A stretch of DNA of 23,638 nt. Origin: Multifurca ochricompacta (taxonomy: Eukaryota > Basidiomycota > Agaricomycetes > Russulales > Russulaceae). Shown here one piece after another: positions 1 to 8,985 of this stretch. Below the pieces are notes generated by a model. The model saw only the letters and a program-made list of their open reading frames with translations. It ran no database searches and was not told where the DNA came from. Location of the stretch: the NCBI GenBank assembly GCA_022496185.1, contig WTXG01000436.1, positions 1 through 23,638 on the forward strand, given 5' to 3'. How positions within the stretch are numbered: position 1 is the stretch's first letter; every line of letters begins with the position of its first letter. The position numbers and the translations under genes are program-made.

Positions 1-338
1 GTAAGTAGAGAGACTGTGACTTACACTTCAGAGGAGAAGAAAACTCTGAAGTGTAAGAGATGAAATAGACCTCCTTATATAGTTCTAAAGGACGGTCTGT
101 GCACAATGGAATGCACTAGAATATACTACTGAGGGACAAAGGCCATTGGCCAGTGAGATATCACATGCTACACAGGATTACTAAGGTACATCAGTCAGTT
201 GCTGTGCATCGCGAGAAAGAAAGTAATAATGATATAGTAAAAAGTCCGAAACTCCGAATCTATATCTAATCTAATCTTGCACAGCTTAGACCCTAACCTA
301 GATGCCTGAAGCACCTCAAGACACACATCATGTCAACA
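1..338 (-). repeat. Copia LTR, 5' part only (cut by window edge)
   Basis: Read on the minus strand, it begins at 338 with TGTTGACA, has the TATA-like TATATAAGG near 73-81, and carries the LTR hairpin (perfect 14-bp stem, 20-33 with 44-57). It runs into the intron-like segment (1-24) at the window start. It is the same family as the LTRs at 2448 and 8473 but clearly diverged. No polypurine tract precedes it at 339, so it is not simply the 3' LTR of the copia fragment at 681-2447. Confidence 0.85.
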
Positions 339-680
339 TTGGGTACAGGAGAACAGACTTAGGGTCTGTCTCCAGATTCTAGTAGGTCCTTTTAAGTACA
401 CAGCAGATAGACAGTGAGCTAATATAACTATCTAGACCTAAGAGCAACAGCATTGGGATGTCATCATGGCCATGTCATAGCTACATCATAGGGAGGTAGT
501 CTAGATGGTACAGAGAGGGACATTGGTGTGGATAGGAAGGGGCTGCGTCCCCAATATTTGTACAGACCTAGACACAGATAATAAGGTACCTAGTTATCTA
601 GTGTAGGTAACAGAAATCATTGTAAAAACCCCAAAACGCGAAGTAAGTCATAAACGCAAAACCTCAATAAACATCACACA
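339..680. other. Unassigned spacer between copia LTR and copia fragment
   Basis: About 340 bp that I cannot match to any part of the copia or gypsy elements in this window. No credible reading frame, tRNA or clear terminal repeat is seen. It abuts the LTR start at 338 and interrupts copia pol homology at 681. It may be another inserted repeat or the remains of the original locus. Confidence 0.4.
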
Positions 681-2447
681 AGCAGAGTTTTCCACTTATT
701 AGAACAAATGGGAGTTCTGTTGTATATATGACATGCTGTCTCAACAGCACACTCCCAAAAACCAAGAGACAGGCCAGCATCGTGCAGCATGCTAGTGCCT
801 TTTTCCATAATGGTTCTATTGAACCTCTCAGCCCTTCCATTCTGTTGTGGACTGTACGGCATCGTAAGTTTATGCTCTATGCCAAAATCTTCAAGCTTTG
901 CCCTCAGCGCCTTGTTCACATACTCACCACCACAATCTGTATGAAGACACTTGATTTTATGATTAAATTTATTTTCAAGTAGTGTCTTCAGTTTATTAAA
1001 AACTGGTGTAAACAGATCTTTGGACTTCATTGGAATGATTAAAGCGTATCTGCTAAAGTCATCCAAGAAGGTGGCAAAGTATAGATTCCCTTGTATTGAA
1101 CTGCACTGCAAGGGACCTACGAGATCACTATGAAGGATCTCAAGGGGGGCTGATGCACGCTTTGAAGATGGGGGAAATGGAAGACGATGGGACTTGCCCA
1201 TTTCACAGCCATAACATGGCTTGTCTTCCACTTGGCTATTATTAATTCTGAGGCCTTTAACTGCCTCAGGAGCATATCTCTTTAGGGCTTCTTTAGACAT
1301 ATGGCCCATTCTTTGATGCCAGATTTCTAGTGAGGCAGATGCAGATGCATGGATACTATTTAGGATGTGTTTGCCTAGTACCCAATACAATTTGCCAAAC
1401 TTCCATGCTTCCACTATAATATTGTCGCCATATTTAATTGTTGCCTTCTTATTATCAAAGAACACAGTTACCCCTTTTTCTACTAGGGCACTGGTGGAGA
1501 GTATTTTATGTCCTCCAGGCATGTGGAGCACATTGCTCAGTTCCAAGTTGAAACCTTGATCAGTCCTGATGACCACAGTGCCAACTCCACTTGTCTTGAC
1601 TATGGAGTTGTCACCTAGTGATACTTCATGGGTGGTGTCAACTTTATATGTATCAAAGTCTTCAAGGTTGGGACTGAAATGAGCCGTTGCTCCACTATCA
1701 AGCATCCAGTAATCTGAGTTGTTATCCAGATTATAGGTGTGAACATAAAGGCGAATGCAAGGTGCTTCATGCACCTCCTCTATTTTGCCACTCCCATTAA
1801 CTACGGTGGCTATAGTATTTATATGTTGGGCCTCAGCCCTCTTCTTGTTCCCTGCCTTGCCCTTTTTGGCATTCTCCAGGTCCTTCTTCTTCTTTGCGCA
1901 AGCATTGGACTTGTGTCCAGGCTTTTGGCAATAGAAGCAGACCAACCCTTGTGAACTAGGGGCAGCAGCAGGAAGTGGTGATCAATTTGTATTTTTTGGT
2001 TTTGATTTGACAGGTGCAGCCTTAGATAGGACTGCACTACCACTTCCCAAGGGACCCACCAGGCGACTCTCCTCATTTAGGAACCTCTGCACAAGGTCCT
2101 GAGGAGAAAGACGCTCTGGATTGCCAGAGGCCAGTATGGAGCTGGCAATAGCACTGTAGGAGTCAGGGAGAGACTTCAATAGAATGAAGCTCATCTGGAG
2201 GTCATTGACCTCCATCCCGTTCTCCCTAAGGGTACTCCTGGCATCTAGAACCTTTTGTAATTGGGTTCTAAATGTCTGTCCTTCATCAATACAGAAGGAC
2301 ACCAGGGCAAGCCACAAATTATATGTGGCCATGCTACCTACAGAGCCATAAAGCCACTCCAACTTATTATACTTCTCACTAAGAGAAGGATAATTGGCAT
2401 CAGAAGCCACTTGTGAGTAGACTTCTTGGGTTATGTTAAGAAAGAGG
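681..2447 (-). pseudogene. Copia gag-pol fragment (Gag C-part, zinc knuckle, protease, integrase)
   Basis: The minus-strand reading matches the intact polyprotein at 3899-8221 from mid Gag to the end of the integrase core. Order on the minus strand: Gag helix-rich part (2410-1985), a nonsense TGA at 1984-1982, a CCHC zinc knuckle (1939-1898), protease with DSGA, the integrase HHCC region and the D,D,E core ending in the NGRAERFN motif. The TGA is the only in-frame stop before 681, where copia homology ends abruptly. The integrase second Asp is kept, but the neighbouring Arg of the intact copy is Cys here. The 5' side is cut at 2447, exactly where the LTR of the complete element begins. It is a dead fragment: it lacks the RT and RNase H regions and both of its own ends. 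Confidence 0.92.
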
Positions 2448-2631
2448 TGTTGACACAGGATGTGTCTGGAGATGCTTCAGGCATCTAAGGATCGCTTTAG
2501 CTGTAGATAAGATTAGATTAGGTTCCGGAGTTTCGGACTTTTTACGATATCTTTATTACATTTCTTTCTGACCTTACTCAGCTGATTAGTGATACCTTTA
2601 GTAATGCGCAGTAAGCACGTGATATCTCTTT

Positions 2632-2730
2632 GGCCAATGGCCTTAATCCCTCTTCTGTTTATTGTCCGGCACTTGTGGACTTATTCCCAGTGCGCACAGA
2701 CCATTTCCCCTGGCCCCCATGGGTATATAA
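2632..2730 (+). promoter_or_regulatory. Copia LTR core promoter (CCAAT and TATA boxes)
   Basis: CCAAT at 2634-2638 lies in a palindrome, and TATATAA is at 2724-2730. Both recur at the same relative place in the other LTRs, for example TATATAA in the 3' LTR near 8749-8755. Spacing puts transcription start about 30 nt downstream, at the foot of the hairpin and at the left edge of the duplicated module. Confidence 0.75.
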
Positions 2731-2749
2731 GGGTGTCTGTTTCGTCTCC

Positions 2750-2783
2750 TACACTTCAGAGTTCCTTCTACCTCTGAAGTGTA
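2750..2783 (+). other. Conserved hairpin at the RNA 5' end that covers the 5' splice site
   Basis: The left arm 2750-2761 pairs with 2772-2783 (12 bp, core ACACTTCAGAG with CTCTGAAGTGT) around a 10-nt pyrimidine-rich loop. The 3' arm contains the first bases (GTA) of the intron-like segment that starts at 2781. In the LTR at 1-338 the stem is 14 bp and covers GTAAG entirely. In the LTR at 9010 it is 10 bp and ends at the first G. Confidence 0.7.
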
Positions 2784-2849
2784 AGTCCCATTTAGTTTAC
2801 TCTCTACTTCCTTTAGACTAACGCTCTATGTAGAACTTGTCTTTTCTAG
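2757..2849 (+). repeat. LTR module A: exon-like block interrupted by intron-like segment
   Basis: Left block E1 at 2757-2780, intron-like segment at 2781-2833, right block E2 at 2834-2849 (AACTTGTCTTTTCTAG). It is the upstream member of a direct repeat whose second member (2868-2907) has E1 and E2 fused with nothing between. The left edge coincides with the expected cap site. Confidence 0.85.
2781..2833 (+). other. Putative 53-nt GT-AG intron in the LTR leader
   Basis: It begins GTAAGT, contains GACTAAC (fungal CTAAC-type branch site) about 12 nt before the end, and ends TGTAG. The boundaries are fixed without ambiguity by comparison with the intronless copy at 2868-2907. Equivalents sit at 8806-8858, 9332-9386, 9908-9963, 10451-10505 (minus), 11454-11506 (minus) and 21242-21294, all 53-56 nt with GTAAGT ends kept. 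Splicing itself is inferred. Confidence 0.7.
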
Positions 2850-2867
2850 GTCAGTAGTGTAGTAATA

Positions 2868-2907
2868 TAGAGTTCCTTCTACCTCTGAAGTAACTTGTCT
2901 TTTCTAG
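2868..2907 (+). repeat. LTR module B: intronless copy of module A
   Basis: E1 (2868-2891) is joined directly to E2 (2892-2907). Against module A it lacks exactly the GTAAGT...TAG segment and nothing else. It is followed by CCTAACCCGCTACTAACC and the LTR end. Confidence 0.85.
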
Positions 2908-2960
2908 CCTAACCCGCTACTAACCACAGTCAGTATAACCAGCAGCATGATTGTTTGACA

Positions 2961-2976
2961 GGTTATGGGCCCTGCC
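2961..2976 (+). other. Primer-binding site, initiator tRNA-Met anticodon arm
   Basis: GGTTATGGGCCCTGCC immediately follows the LTR. Its complement contains GGGCCCATAACC, the anticodon stem-loop of eukaryotic initiator tRNA-Met (anticodon CAU). Drosophila copia has nearly the same site (GGTTATGGGCCC) and is primed by a cleaved 5' half of that tRNA. The 3' CCA end complement (TGG) used by most LTR elements is absent here. Confidence 0.82.
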
Positions 2977-3898
2977 GCTCATACTGACTGTTAATTCCCT
3001 TTTGTTCATAAACAGCCCAACTCGCTTTCGCACATCAAGCTCACAAAAGCTTCCAAGTCTTTCCCACCAGCTTCTTCCAGTGAGCTTTCATATTTACTGT
3101 CTGTGCACCTTAACACCCCACAGGATGACGCAGTTTACTGCTCATCCTGAACTGTTTGGCTAGCCCTTCGGGGTTCTTGCAAAAGATGACGAGGGACCCT
3201 AAGCGGGTGAAACATCTTAAGCTCCTTGAGTGCGCACTAGGTATTAGTAACCTTCATAGTTGTAGCTGGGTCTTCGTCCCATAGATAGCTTTAGTAGGCC
3301 TATAGCCAGAAGCTTGTGGCTTTAAGTCCAGTCAATGCTTGGCTCTGTCTGTAAGCCGGGTTTAGCGACCCGCATGTAGAGTTTAGGGTCTAGAACAAGG
3401 CATGGGTAGTCACTCCCATGACGCTTGGGCTCGATACAAGTAGGCTGCACTACTATAGTCTATACATAGTAGATATAGTCTTCATCTCTGGGCATAAGTA
3501 TCCGTTGCCTTGTAGGGTAACCACGCCCTACCAGAGACAGACTAGACATCTACTCAGTCATGGCCCCAATCATCTAGGGCTTAATCATGGACTCCACCAC
3601 CAGCATTAGAGGAAGGGCTATACACCCTTTGTCTCTAATGGAACTTGCGGTTGGCTCCTCCATGACATGACTCCCAGTCCTGATTACACTAGACACTCTG
3701 GCTAGTCTACCAGAGCTTATGTCTAGTTGCAGGATTGCGCTAGACAGCTTTTACTATACCTAGAAAGTCGCACAACAGAGGCAGGACCTTTCTAGGTTCT
3801 GAAGCATAGCGCCACAGTGTGGGGTGGCACTCTTAAGCGAGACCTGGGCACTGGTTCTAATTGCTCCTTGGAACCAGGAACTTTTATTACATCTCAAA
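2977..3898 (+). other. Long 5' leader of the copia element
   Basis: About 920 nt between the primer-binding site and the first Gag ATG, with no convincing reading frame. Several short palindromes are visible, such as CATGGG...CCCATG near 3401-3421 and GGGTTTAGCGACCC near 3358-3371. They would fit a structured packaging or translation signal, but that is a guess. The Gag frame is open back to at least 3824 but has no ATG before 3899. Confidence 0.55.
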
Positions 3899-6800
3899 AT
3901 GCCGTCTTCAATTGTCTTCCCTCCCTCCTCCAAGATGGAGCGCCTCGATGGGTCAAACTGGCAGGTTTGGTCTGCCAACTTCAACGCCCTTCTGAGGATG
4001 AACGGGCTCAGGAGGCACATTATTACGCCCTACCCTGATATGCCCCTGCTCCCTGAAGATAAAGAGGAGAAGGAGAAAATGCAGAAGGAAGTCATTGATC
4101 CCATCCTTAGGGAATGGATGGGAGAAGAGGAAATGTTAATTGGGCTACTCTTTCTCAATGTAACCCAGGAAGTCTACTCCCAAGTAGCTTCCGATGCCAA
4201 TTATCCTTCTCTCAGTGAGAAGTATAATAAGTTGGAGCGGCTATATGGCTCTGTAGGTAGCATGGCCACATATAATTTGTGGCTTGCCCTGGTGTCCTTC
4301 CGTCTTGATGAAGGACAGTCATTCAGGACCCAATTACAAAAGGTCCTGGATGCCAGGAGTACCCTTAGGGAGAATGGGATGGAGGTCAATGACCTCCAGA
4401 TGAGCTTCATTTTGTTGAAGGCTCTCCCAGACTCCTACAGTGCTATTGCCGGCTCTATACTGGCCTCTGGCGACCCAGAGCGTCTTTCTCCTCAGGACCT
4501 TGTGCAGAGGTTCCTAAATGAGGAAAGTCGCCTGGCAGGTCCCTCGGGAAGTGGTAGTGCAGTCCTATCTAAGGCTGCACCTGTCAAAACCAAAAAACCT
4601 ACAAATTTATCACCACTTCCCGCTGCTGCCCCTGGTTCACAAGGGGTGGTCTGCTTCTATTGCCAAAAGCCTGGACACAAGTCCAATGCTTGCGCAAAGA
4701 AGAAGAAGGACCTGGAGAATGCCAAAAAGGGCAAGGCAGGGAACAAGAAGAGGGCTGAGGCCCAACATGTAAATACTATAGCCACCGTAGTTAATGGGAG
4801 TGGCAAAATAGAGGAGGTGCATGAAGCACCTCGCATTCGCCTTTATGTTCACACCTATAATCTGGATATCAATTCAGATTATTGGATGCTTGATAGTGGA
4901 GCAACGGCACATTTCAGTCCAAACCTTGAAGACTTTGATACATATAAAGTTGACAGCACCCATGAAGTATCACTAGGTGACAACTCCATAGTCAAAACAA
5001 GTGGAGTTGGCACCGTGATCATCAGGACTGATCAAGGTTTTGATTTGGAATTGAGCAATGTGCTCCATATGCCTGGAGGACATAAAATACTCTCCGCCAG
5101 TGCCCTAGTAGAAAAAGGGGCAACTGTGTTCTTTGATAACAAGAAGGCAACAATTAAATATGGCGACAACATTATAGCGGAAGCATGGAAGTTTGGCAAA
5201 TTGTATTGGGTACTAGGCAAACACGTCCTAAATAGTATCCATACATCTGCATCTGCCTCACTAGAAATCTGGCATCAAAGAATGGGCCATATGTCTAAAG
5301 AAGCCCTGAAAAGATATGCTCCTGAGGCGGTTAAAGGCCTCAAAATAAATAATAGCCAAGTGGAAGACAAGCCGTGTTATGGCTGTGAAATGGGCAAGTC
5401 CCATCGTCTTCCATTTCCCCCATCTTCAAAGCGAGCATCAGCCCCCCTTGAGATCCTTCATAGTGATCTTGTAGGACCCTTGCAGTGCAGTTCAATACAA
5501 GGGAATCTGTACTTTGCCACCTTCTTGGACGACTTTAGCAGATACGCTCTGATCGTTCCAATGAAGTCTAAAGATCTGTTCACACCAGTTTTCAATAAAC
5601 TGAAGACACTACTTGAAAACAAATTTAATCATAAAATCAAGTGTCTTCATACAGATCGTGGTGGCGAGTATGTGAACAAGGCGCTGAAGGCAACGCTTGA
5701 AGATTATGGCATAGAGCATAAACTTACGATGCCGTATAGTCCACAACAGAATGGAAGGGCCGAGAGATTTAATAGAACCATTATGGAAAAAGGCACTAGC
5801 ATGCTGCACGATGCTGGCCTGTCTCTCGGTTTCTGGGAGTGTGCTGTCGAGACAGCATGTCATATTTATAACAGAACTCCCATTCGTTCTAATAAGTGGA
5901 AGACTCCGCTAGAGCTTCTGGTTGGGAACAAACCAGATGTCTCATACTTTAAGGTCTTTGGTTGCAAAGCCTTTTACCATGTTCCAGAGGGCAAGCGGCG
6001 TAAATTAGATCCCAAAGCCAGGGAAGCCGTCTTTGTCGGGTATGAGCCCACTTCTAAGGGCTATACACTTTGGGATAGTCGTACCCGGTCTCTCATCTTT
6101 TCACGAGATGTTACATTTGATGAGAGATCCTTCCCATCCCGCTCTGATAAGGACAACAGAGCAGAGAAATCCATAGAGCAACCTAATCAAGGTGGCTCAT
6201 TCACTTTACCTGGTGGCAATGTCCAGTCACCACCAGCAGCAGCTACACATGTTCCTGAGGCTCCTCAAGATGAGGATGACCTAGACGAGGAACAGGAGGA
6301 CATCGTACCTCCTCAAATACCACCTCAGCCTACCACACCCACACGTAGTGCAGACACCACACACCCTCAGACAATATATCAGACTCCTCCATCGCAAATC
6401 ATGGAACCATCCTCCCCTCCCAAAAGAACCAAGGCAATCAGAAAATCACAAAGGATTGCAGACAGAATTCCTCAACCTAATTTTCAGAGGACAAGTCCAC
6501 GCTCTGAACGACGAGATAGGGCAATCCAAGAAGATCTAGACTTGGATACTGCACGTCCCAATCGGAATCGTCGTCTGAATCCTCGTTTCTACAACGAGGA
6601 TAATGCAGAGTTTGTGCAGGGTTCTTCCAGACTTGGCCAGATGGATCTACTCAATGCTGCAGGATCGCCTTATAGGGATCCTCTTACTTTTAAAGAAGCA
6701 ATGGAGTCTGATAATGCCAGTGATTGGCTTGAGGCATGTCAATATGAAATTGACGCCTTAGAAAAACTTAAAGTGTGGCGCCTTGAAGACCTTCCTGAAG

Positions 6801-8221
6801 GTAGAAAGGCTGTAAAGTCCAAGTGGGTCTTTAAATTGAAAGCAGATGGACGCTTTCGTGCTAGGCTTGTAGCAAAAGGGTTCACCCAAATAGAGGGGGT
6901 GGACTTCGATGAAACCTTCTCCCCAGTTGCCAGATTTGAGTCTCTCAGACTGTTATTAGCGTTGGCCGCACTTGAGGATTGGGAAATCCACCAGATGGAT
7001 GTCAAATCGGCATTCCTACATGGCGATCTGGATGAGGAGATATACATGGAGCAACCAATTGGTTTCGTCGTTGCTGGGCAAGAGTCCAAAGTTTGTAGGC
7101 TACAGAAGGCTCTGTATGGCCTCAAACAAGCTTCCCGAGCATGGAACTTGCAATTCCATGCAGTTCTCAATGAACTGAGCTTTACTCGGACGTACTCTGA
7201 TGCAGGAGTATATGTGTATCATCACCAAGAGGGGGATGGTTCACTTTTCGTCATTTTATATGTTGATGACATCACTATACTTGGGTCCTCCACTAAGAAG
7301 ATTCAATGGCTGAAGGACTCTCTATCTAACCGATATGAGATGACCGATCTTGGCGAAATCCAGTCTTACCTTGGAGTTAACATCACCAGGGATCGTCCTA
7401 ACAAGACACTGGATATCGACCAGACTGCCTATGTATCCTCCATAGTTGAGAGGTTTGGAATGGGGGATTCCAACCCAGTATATACTCCTCTACCCTCTGG
7501 CGTGGATGTTCATTTGGTCAAGTTTGAAGACCAGGCATCTACCTCTGATATTAAGAGGTATCAGCAGTTAATGGGGTCTCTGCTTTGGGTGCAGATTGGA
7601 AGCAGACCTGACATTAGTTTTGCTGTTGCACGCCTCAGCCAATTTGCTTCCAACCCTTCCCAGCAGCACATGCGACTAGCAAAGTATGTCTTAGCCTATC
7701 TAAATGCTACAAAAGACTACAAGTTGCGCTATTCTGGAGGGAATGGTGAAGTAGGCCTTCATGGTTTTGCGGACTCCTCATGGGGAGATCAAGAGGACCG
7801 CCACTCCACCTCAGGCTACGTCTTTTTCCTTGCCAATGGAGCCATTAGCTGGTGCTCCAGGAAGCAGAAGACAGTAGCACAGTCCACCACTGAAGCCGAG
7901 TACATGAGCCTTGCTGAGGCTTCAAATCAGGCAGCGTGGTATAGGACGTTTATGCAGGAATTGGGGTATGAAGTTTCTTCACCCATACAACTGCATTGTG
8001 ACAACAAGGGTGCAGTAGATCTTGCATTAAACCCTGTCACAGGAAGGCGATCAAAGCACATACCAATAAAGTACCATGCCATTAGGGAGTATGTCGAATC
8101 ACACCAGATTGACTTGGTGCGAACTCCCACTGGAGAGATGCTAGCAGATGGTCTTACAAAGTCTCTGCCTAGATCATCTTTTGATCACATGGTAACTGGA
8201 TTTGGACTAGTACTGGAATGA
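3899..8221 (+). CDS. Copia Gag-Pol polyprotein
   Basis: Single uninterrupted frame of 1440 codons. The first in-frame ATG is at 3899; the frame is open upstream to 3824 but only with a GTG, so 3899 is chosen. Domains in order: Gag with LDGSNW near residue 17; CCHC zinc knuckle 252-265; aspartic protease with catalytic DSGA at 332; GAG-pre-integrase/HHCC zinc region with His459 and His463 and CxxC from 493; integrase catalytic Asp523, Asp586 and Glu622 (D,D-35-E spacing); a Pro/Ser-rich acidic linker near 740-910; reverse transcriptase with Asp1034 and the YVDD box around 1121-1124; RNase H with Asp1292, Glu1334 and Asp1368. The usual copia size is 1300-1500 residues. No catalytic residue is missing. 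Gag and Pol are fused with no frameshift, so the Gag:Pol ratio must be set by processing, splicing or another route. The product would form virus-like particles, copy the RNA and integrate the cDNA. Confidence 0.97.
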   Translation: MPSSIVFPPSSKMERLDGSNWQVWSANFNALLRMNGLRRHIITPYPDMPLLPEDKEEKEKMQKEVIDPILREWMGEEEMLIGLLFLNVTQEVYSQVASDANYPSLSEKYNKLERLYGSVGSMATYNLWLALVSFRLDEGQSFRTQLQKVLDARSTLRENGMEVNDLQMSFILLKALPDSYSAIAGSILASGDPERLSPQDLVQRFLNEESRLAGPSGSGSAVLSKAAPVKTKKPTNLSPLPAAAPGSQGVVCFYCQKPGHKSNACAKKKKDLENAKKGKAGNKKRAEAQHVNTIATVVNGSGKIEEVHEAPRIRLYVHTYNLDINSDYWMLDSGATAHFSPNLEDFDTYKVDSTHEVSLGDNSIVKTSGVGTVIIRTDQGFDLELSNVLHMPGGHKILSASALVEKGATVFFDNKKATIKYGDNIIAEAWKFGKLYWVLGKHVLNSIHTSASASLEIWHQRMGHMSKEALKRYAPEAVKGLKINNSQVEDKPCYGCEMGKSHRLPFPPSSKRASAPLEILHSDLVGPLQCSSIQGNLYFATFLDDFSRYALIVPMKSKDLFTPVFNKLKTLLENKFNHKIKCLHTDRGGEYVNKALKATLEDYGIEHKLTMPYSPQQNGRAERFNRTIMEKGTSMLHDAGLSLGFWECAVETACHIYNRTPIRSNKWKTPLELLVGNKPDVSYFKVFGCKAFYHVPEGKRRKLDPKAREAVFVGYEPTSKGYTLWDSRTRSLIFSRDVTFDERSFPSRSDKDNRAEKSIEQPNQGGSFTLPGGNVQSPPAAATHVPEAPQDEDDLDEEQEDIVPPQIPPQPTTPTRSADTTHPQTIYQTPPSQIMEPSSPPKRTKAIRKSQRIADRIPQPNFQRTSPRSERRDRAIQEDLDLDTARPNRNRRLNPRFYNEDNAEFVQGSSRLGQMDLLNAAGSPYRDPLTFKEAMESDNASDWLEACQYEIDALEKLKVWRLEDLPEGRKAVKSKWVFKLKADGRFRARLVAKGFTQIEGVDFDETFSPVARFESLRLLLALAALEDWEIHQMDVKSAFLHGDLDEEIYMEQPIGFVVAGQESKVCRLQKALYGLKQASRAWNLQFHAVLNELSFTRTYSDAGVYVYHHQEGDGSLFVILYVDDITILGSSTKKIQWLKDSLSNRYEMTDLGEIQSYLGVNITRDRPNKTLDIDQTAYVSSIVERFGMGDSNPVYTPLPSGVDVHLVKFEDQASTSDIKRYQQLMGSLLWVQIGSRPDISFAVARLSQFASNPSQQHMRLAKYVLAYLNATKDYKLRYSGGNGEVGLHGFADSSWGDQEDRHSTSGYVFFLANGAISWCSRKQKTVAQSTTEAEYMSLAEASNQAAWYRTFMQELGYEVSSPIQLHCDNKGAVDLALNPVTGRRSKHIPIKYHAIREYVESHQIDLVRTPTGEMLADGLTKSLPRSSFDHMVTGFGLVLE

Positions 8222-8472
8222 AGAGCTGGAATTTGGAGACTTTGTTCACCATTTTCACTTTCCCACCATGCCACATGAGCACGTTCTCGACCTCGAGAGT
8301 GACGCAAGAGGTGTGTAGACTTGCATAAGCGAATCTACAACTCGTATGCAAAACTCACAAAGAGTTAGAGAAGTTGGATCTCTGGCTGGCGACATGTTCG
8401 TTCAATTGTGAACAGCAGTGTGCTCATTCAATTCATTCCACTTTAATGATCGATGCCTTCACCATGGAGGGA
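8222..8472 (+). other. Copia 3' UTR with polypurine tract
   Basis: 251 bp between the stop codon and the 3' LTR. It ends in CATGGAGGGA (8463-8472), the likely polypurine tract for plus-strand priming. The tract is conserved before the LTRs at 9010, 11076, 11827 and 20910. The rest has no reading frame and serves here as the marker for copia 3' UTR pieces elsewhere in the window. Confidence 0.8.
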
Positions 8473-8985
8473 TGTTGACACAGGATGTGTCTGGAGATGC
8501 TTCAGGCATCTAAGGATCGCTTTAGCTGTAGATAAGATTAGATTAGGTTCCGGAGTTTCGGACTTTTTACGATATCTTTATTACATTTCTTTCTCACCTT
8601 ACTCAGCTGATTAGTGATACCTTTAGTAATGCGCAGTAAGCACGTGATATCTCTTTGGCCAATGGCCTTAATCCCTCTTCTGTTTATTGTCCGGCACTTG
8701 TGGACTTATTCCCAGTGCGCACAGACCATTTCCCCTGGCCCCCATGGGTATATAAGGGTGTCTGTTTTGTCTCCTACACTTCAGAGTTCCTTCTACCTCT
8801 GAAGTGTAAGTCCCATTTAGTTTACTCTCTACTTCCTTTAGACTAACGCTCTATGTAGAACTTGTCTTTTCTAGGTCAGTAGTGTAGTAATTCAGAGTTC
8901 CTTCTACCTCTGAAGTAACTTGTCTTTTCTAGCCTAACCCGCTACTAACCACAGTCAGTATAACCAGCAGCATGATTGTTTGACA
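8473..8985 (+). repeat. Copia 3' LTR
   Basis: 513 bp, the same as the 5' LTR except for 4 substitutions (one in U3, one just after the TATA box, two at the left edge of module B). Putative intron at 8806-8858 and E2 at 8859-8874. The two changes near module B make its left edge (ATTCAGAG) match module A slightly further than in the 5' LTR. Confidence 0.96.

Larger units (their letters stand above)
2448..2960 (+). repeat. Copia 5' LTR
   Basis: 513-bp LTR, TGTTGACA...TTTGACA. U3 has a CCAAT box inside GGCCAATGGCC (2632-2642) and a TATA box at 2724-2730. The expected RNA start is about 2754-2758. The R/U5 part holds a hairpin, an intron-like GT-AG segment (2781-2833) and a duplicated block (see separate entries). 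Confidence 0.96.
2448..8985 (+). mobile_element. Complete Ty1/copia LTR retrotransposon
   Basis: The order is 5' LTR 2448-2960, primer-binding site from 2961, leader to 3898, one gag-pol frame 3899-8221, 3' UTR, polypurine tract 8463-8472 and 3' LTR 8473-8985. Both LTRs are 513 bp and begin TGTTGACA and end TTTGACA. I count 4 substitutions between them (about 99.2% identity), so insertion is recent. Integrase precedes reverse transcriptase in the polyprotein, which defines the Pseudoviridae (copia) order. The 5-bp flanks (agagg and attga) do not match, so there is no target duplication. All enzymatic motifs are intact, so it may be an active or master copy. Confidence 0.96.

Noticed and set aside
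2844..2938. Second intron ending at CTACTAACCACAG in the LTR
   Set aside because: TACTAAC and a following CACAG look like a branch site and 3' splice site, but no 5' splice site pairs with them and no spliced copy is seen. It could be an alternative acceptor for the GTAAGT at 2781.
3824..3898. Gag starting upstream of 3899
   Set aside because: The frame is open but has only GTG, no ATG. A start at 3899 also puts the conserved LDGSNW near the N-terminus as usual.
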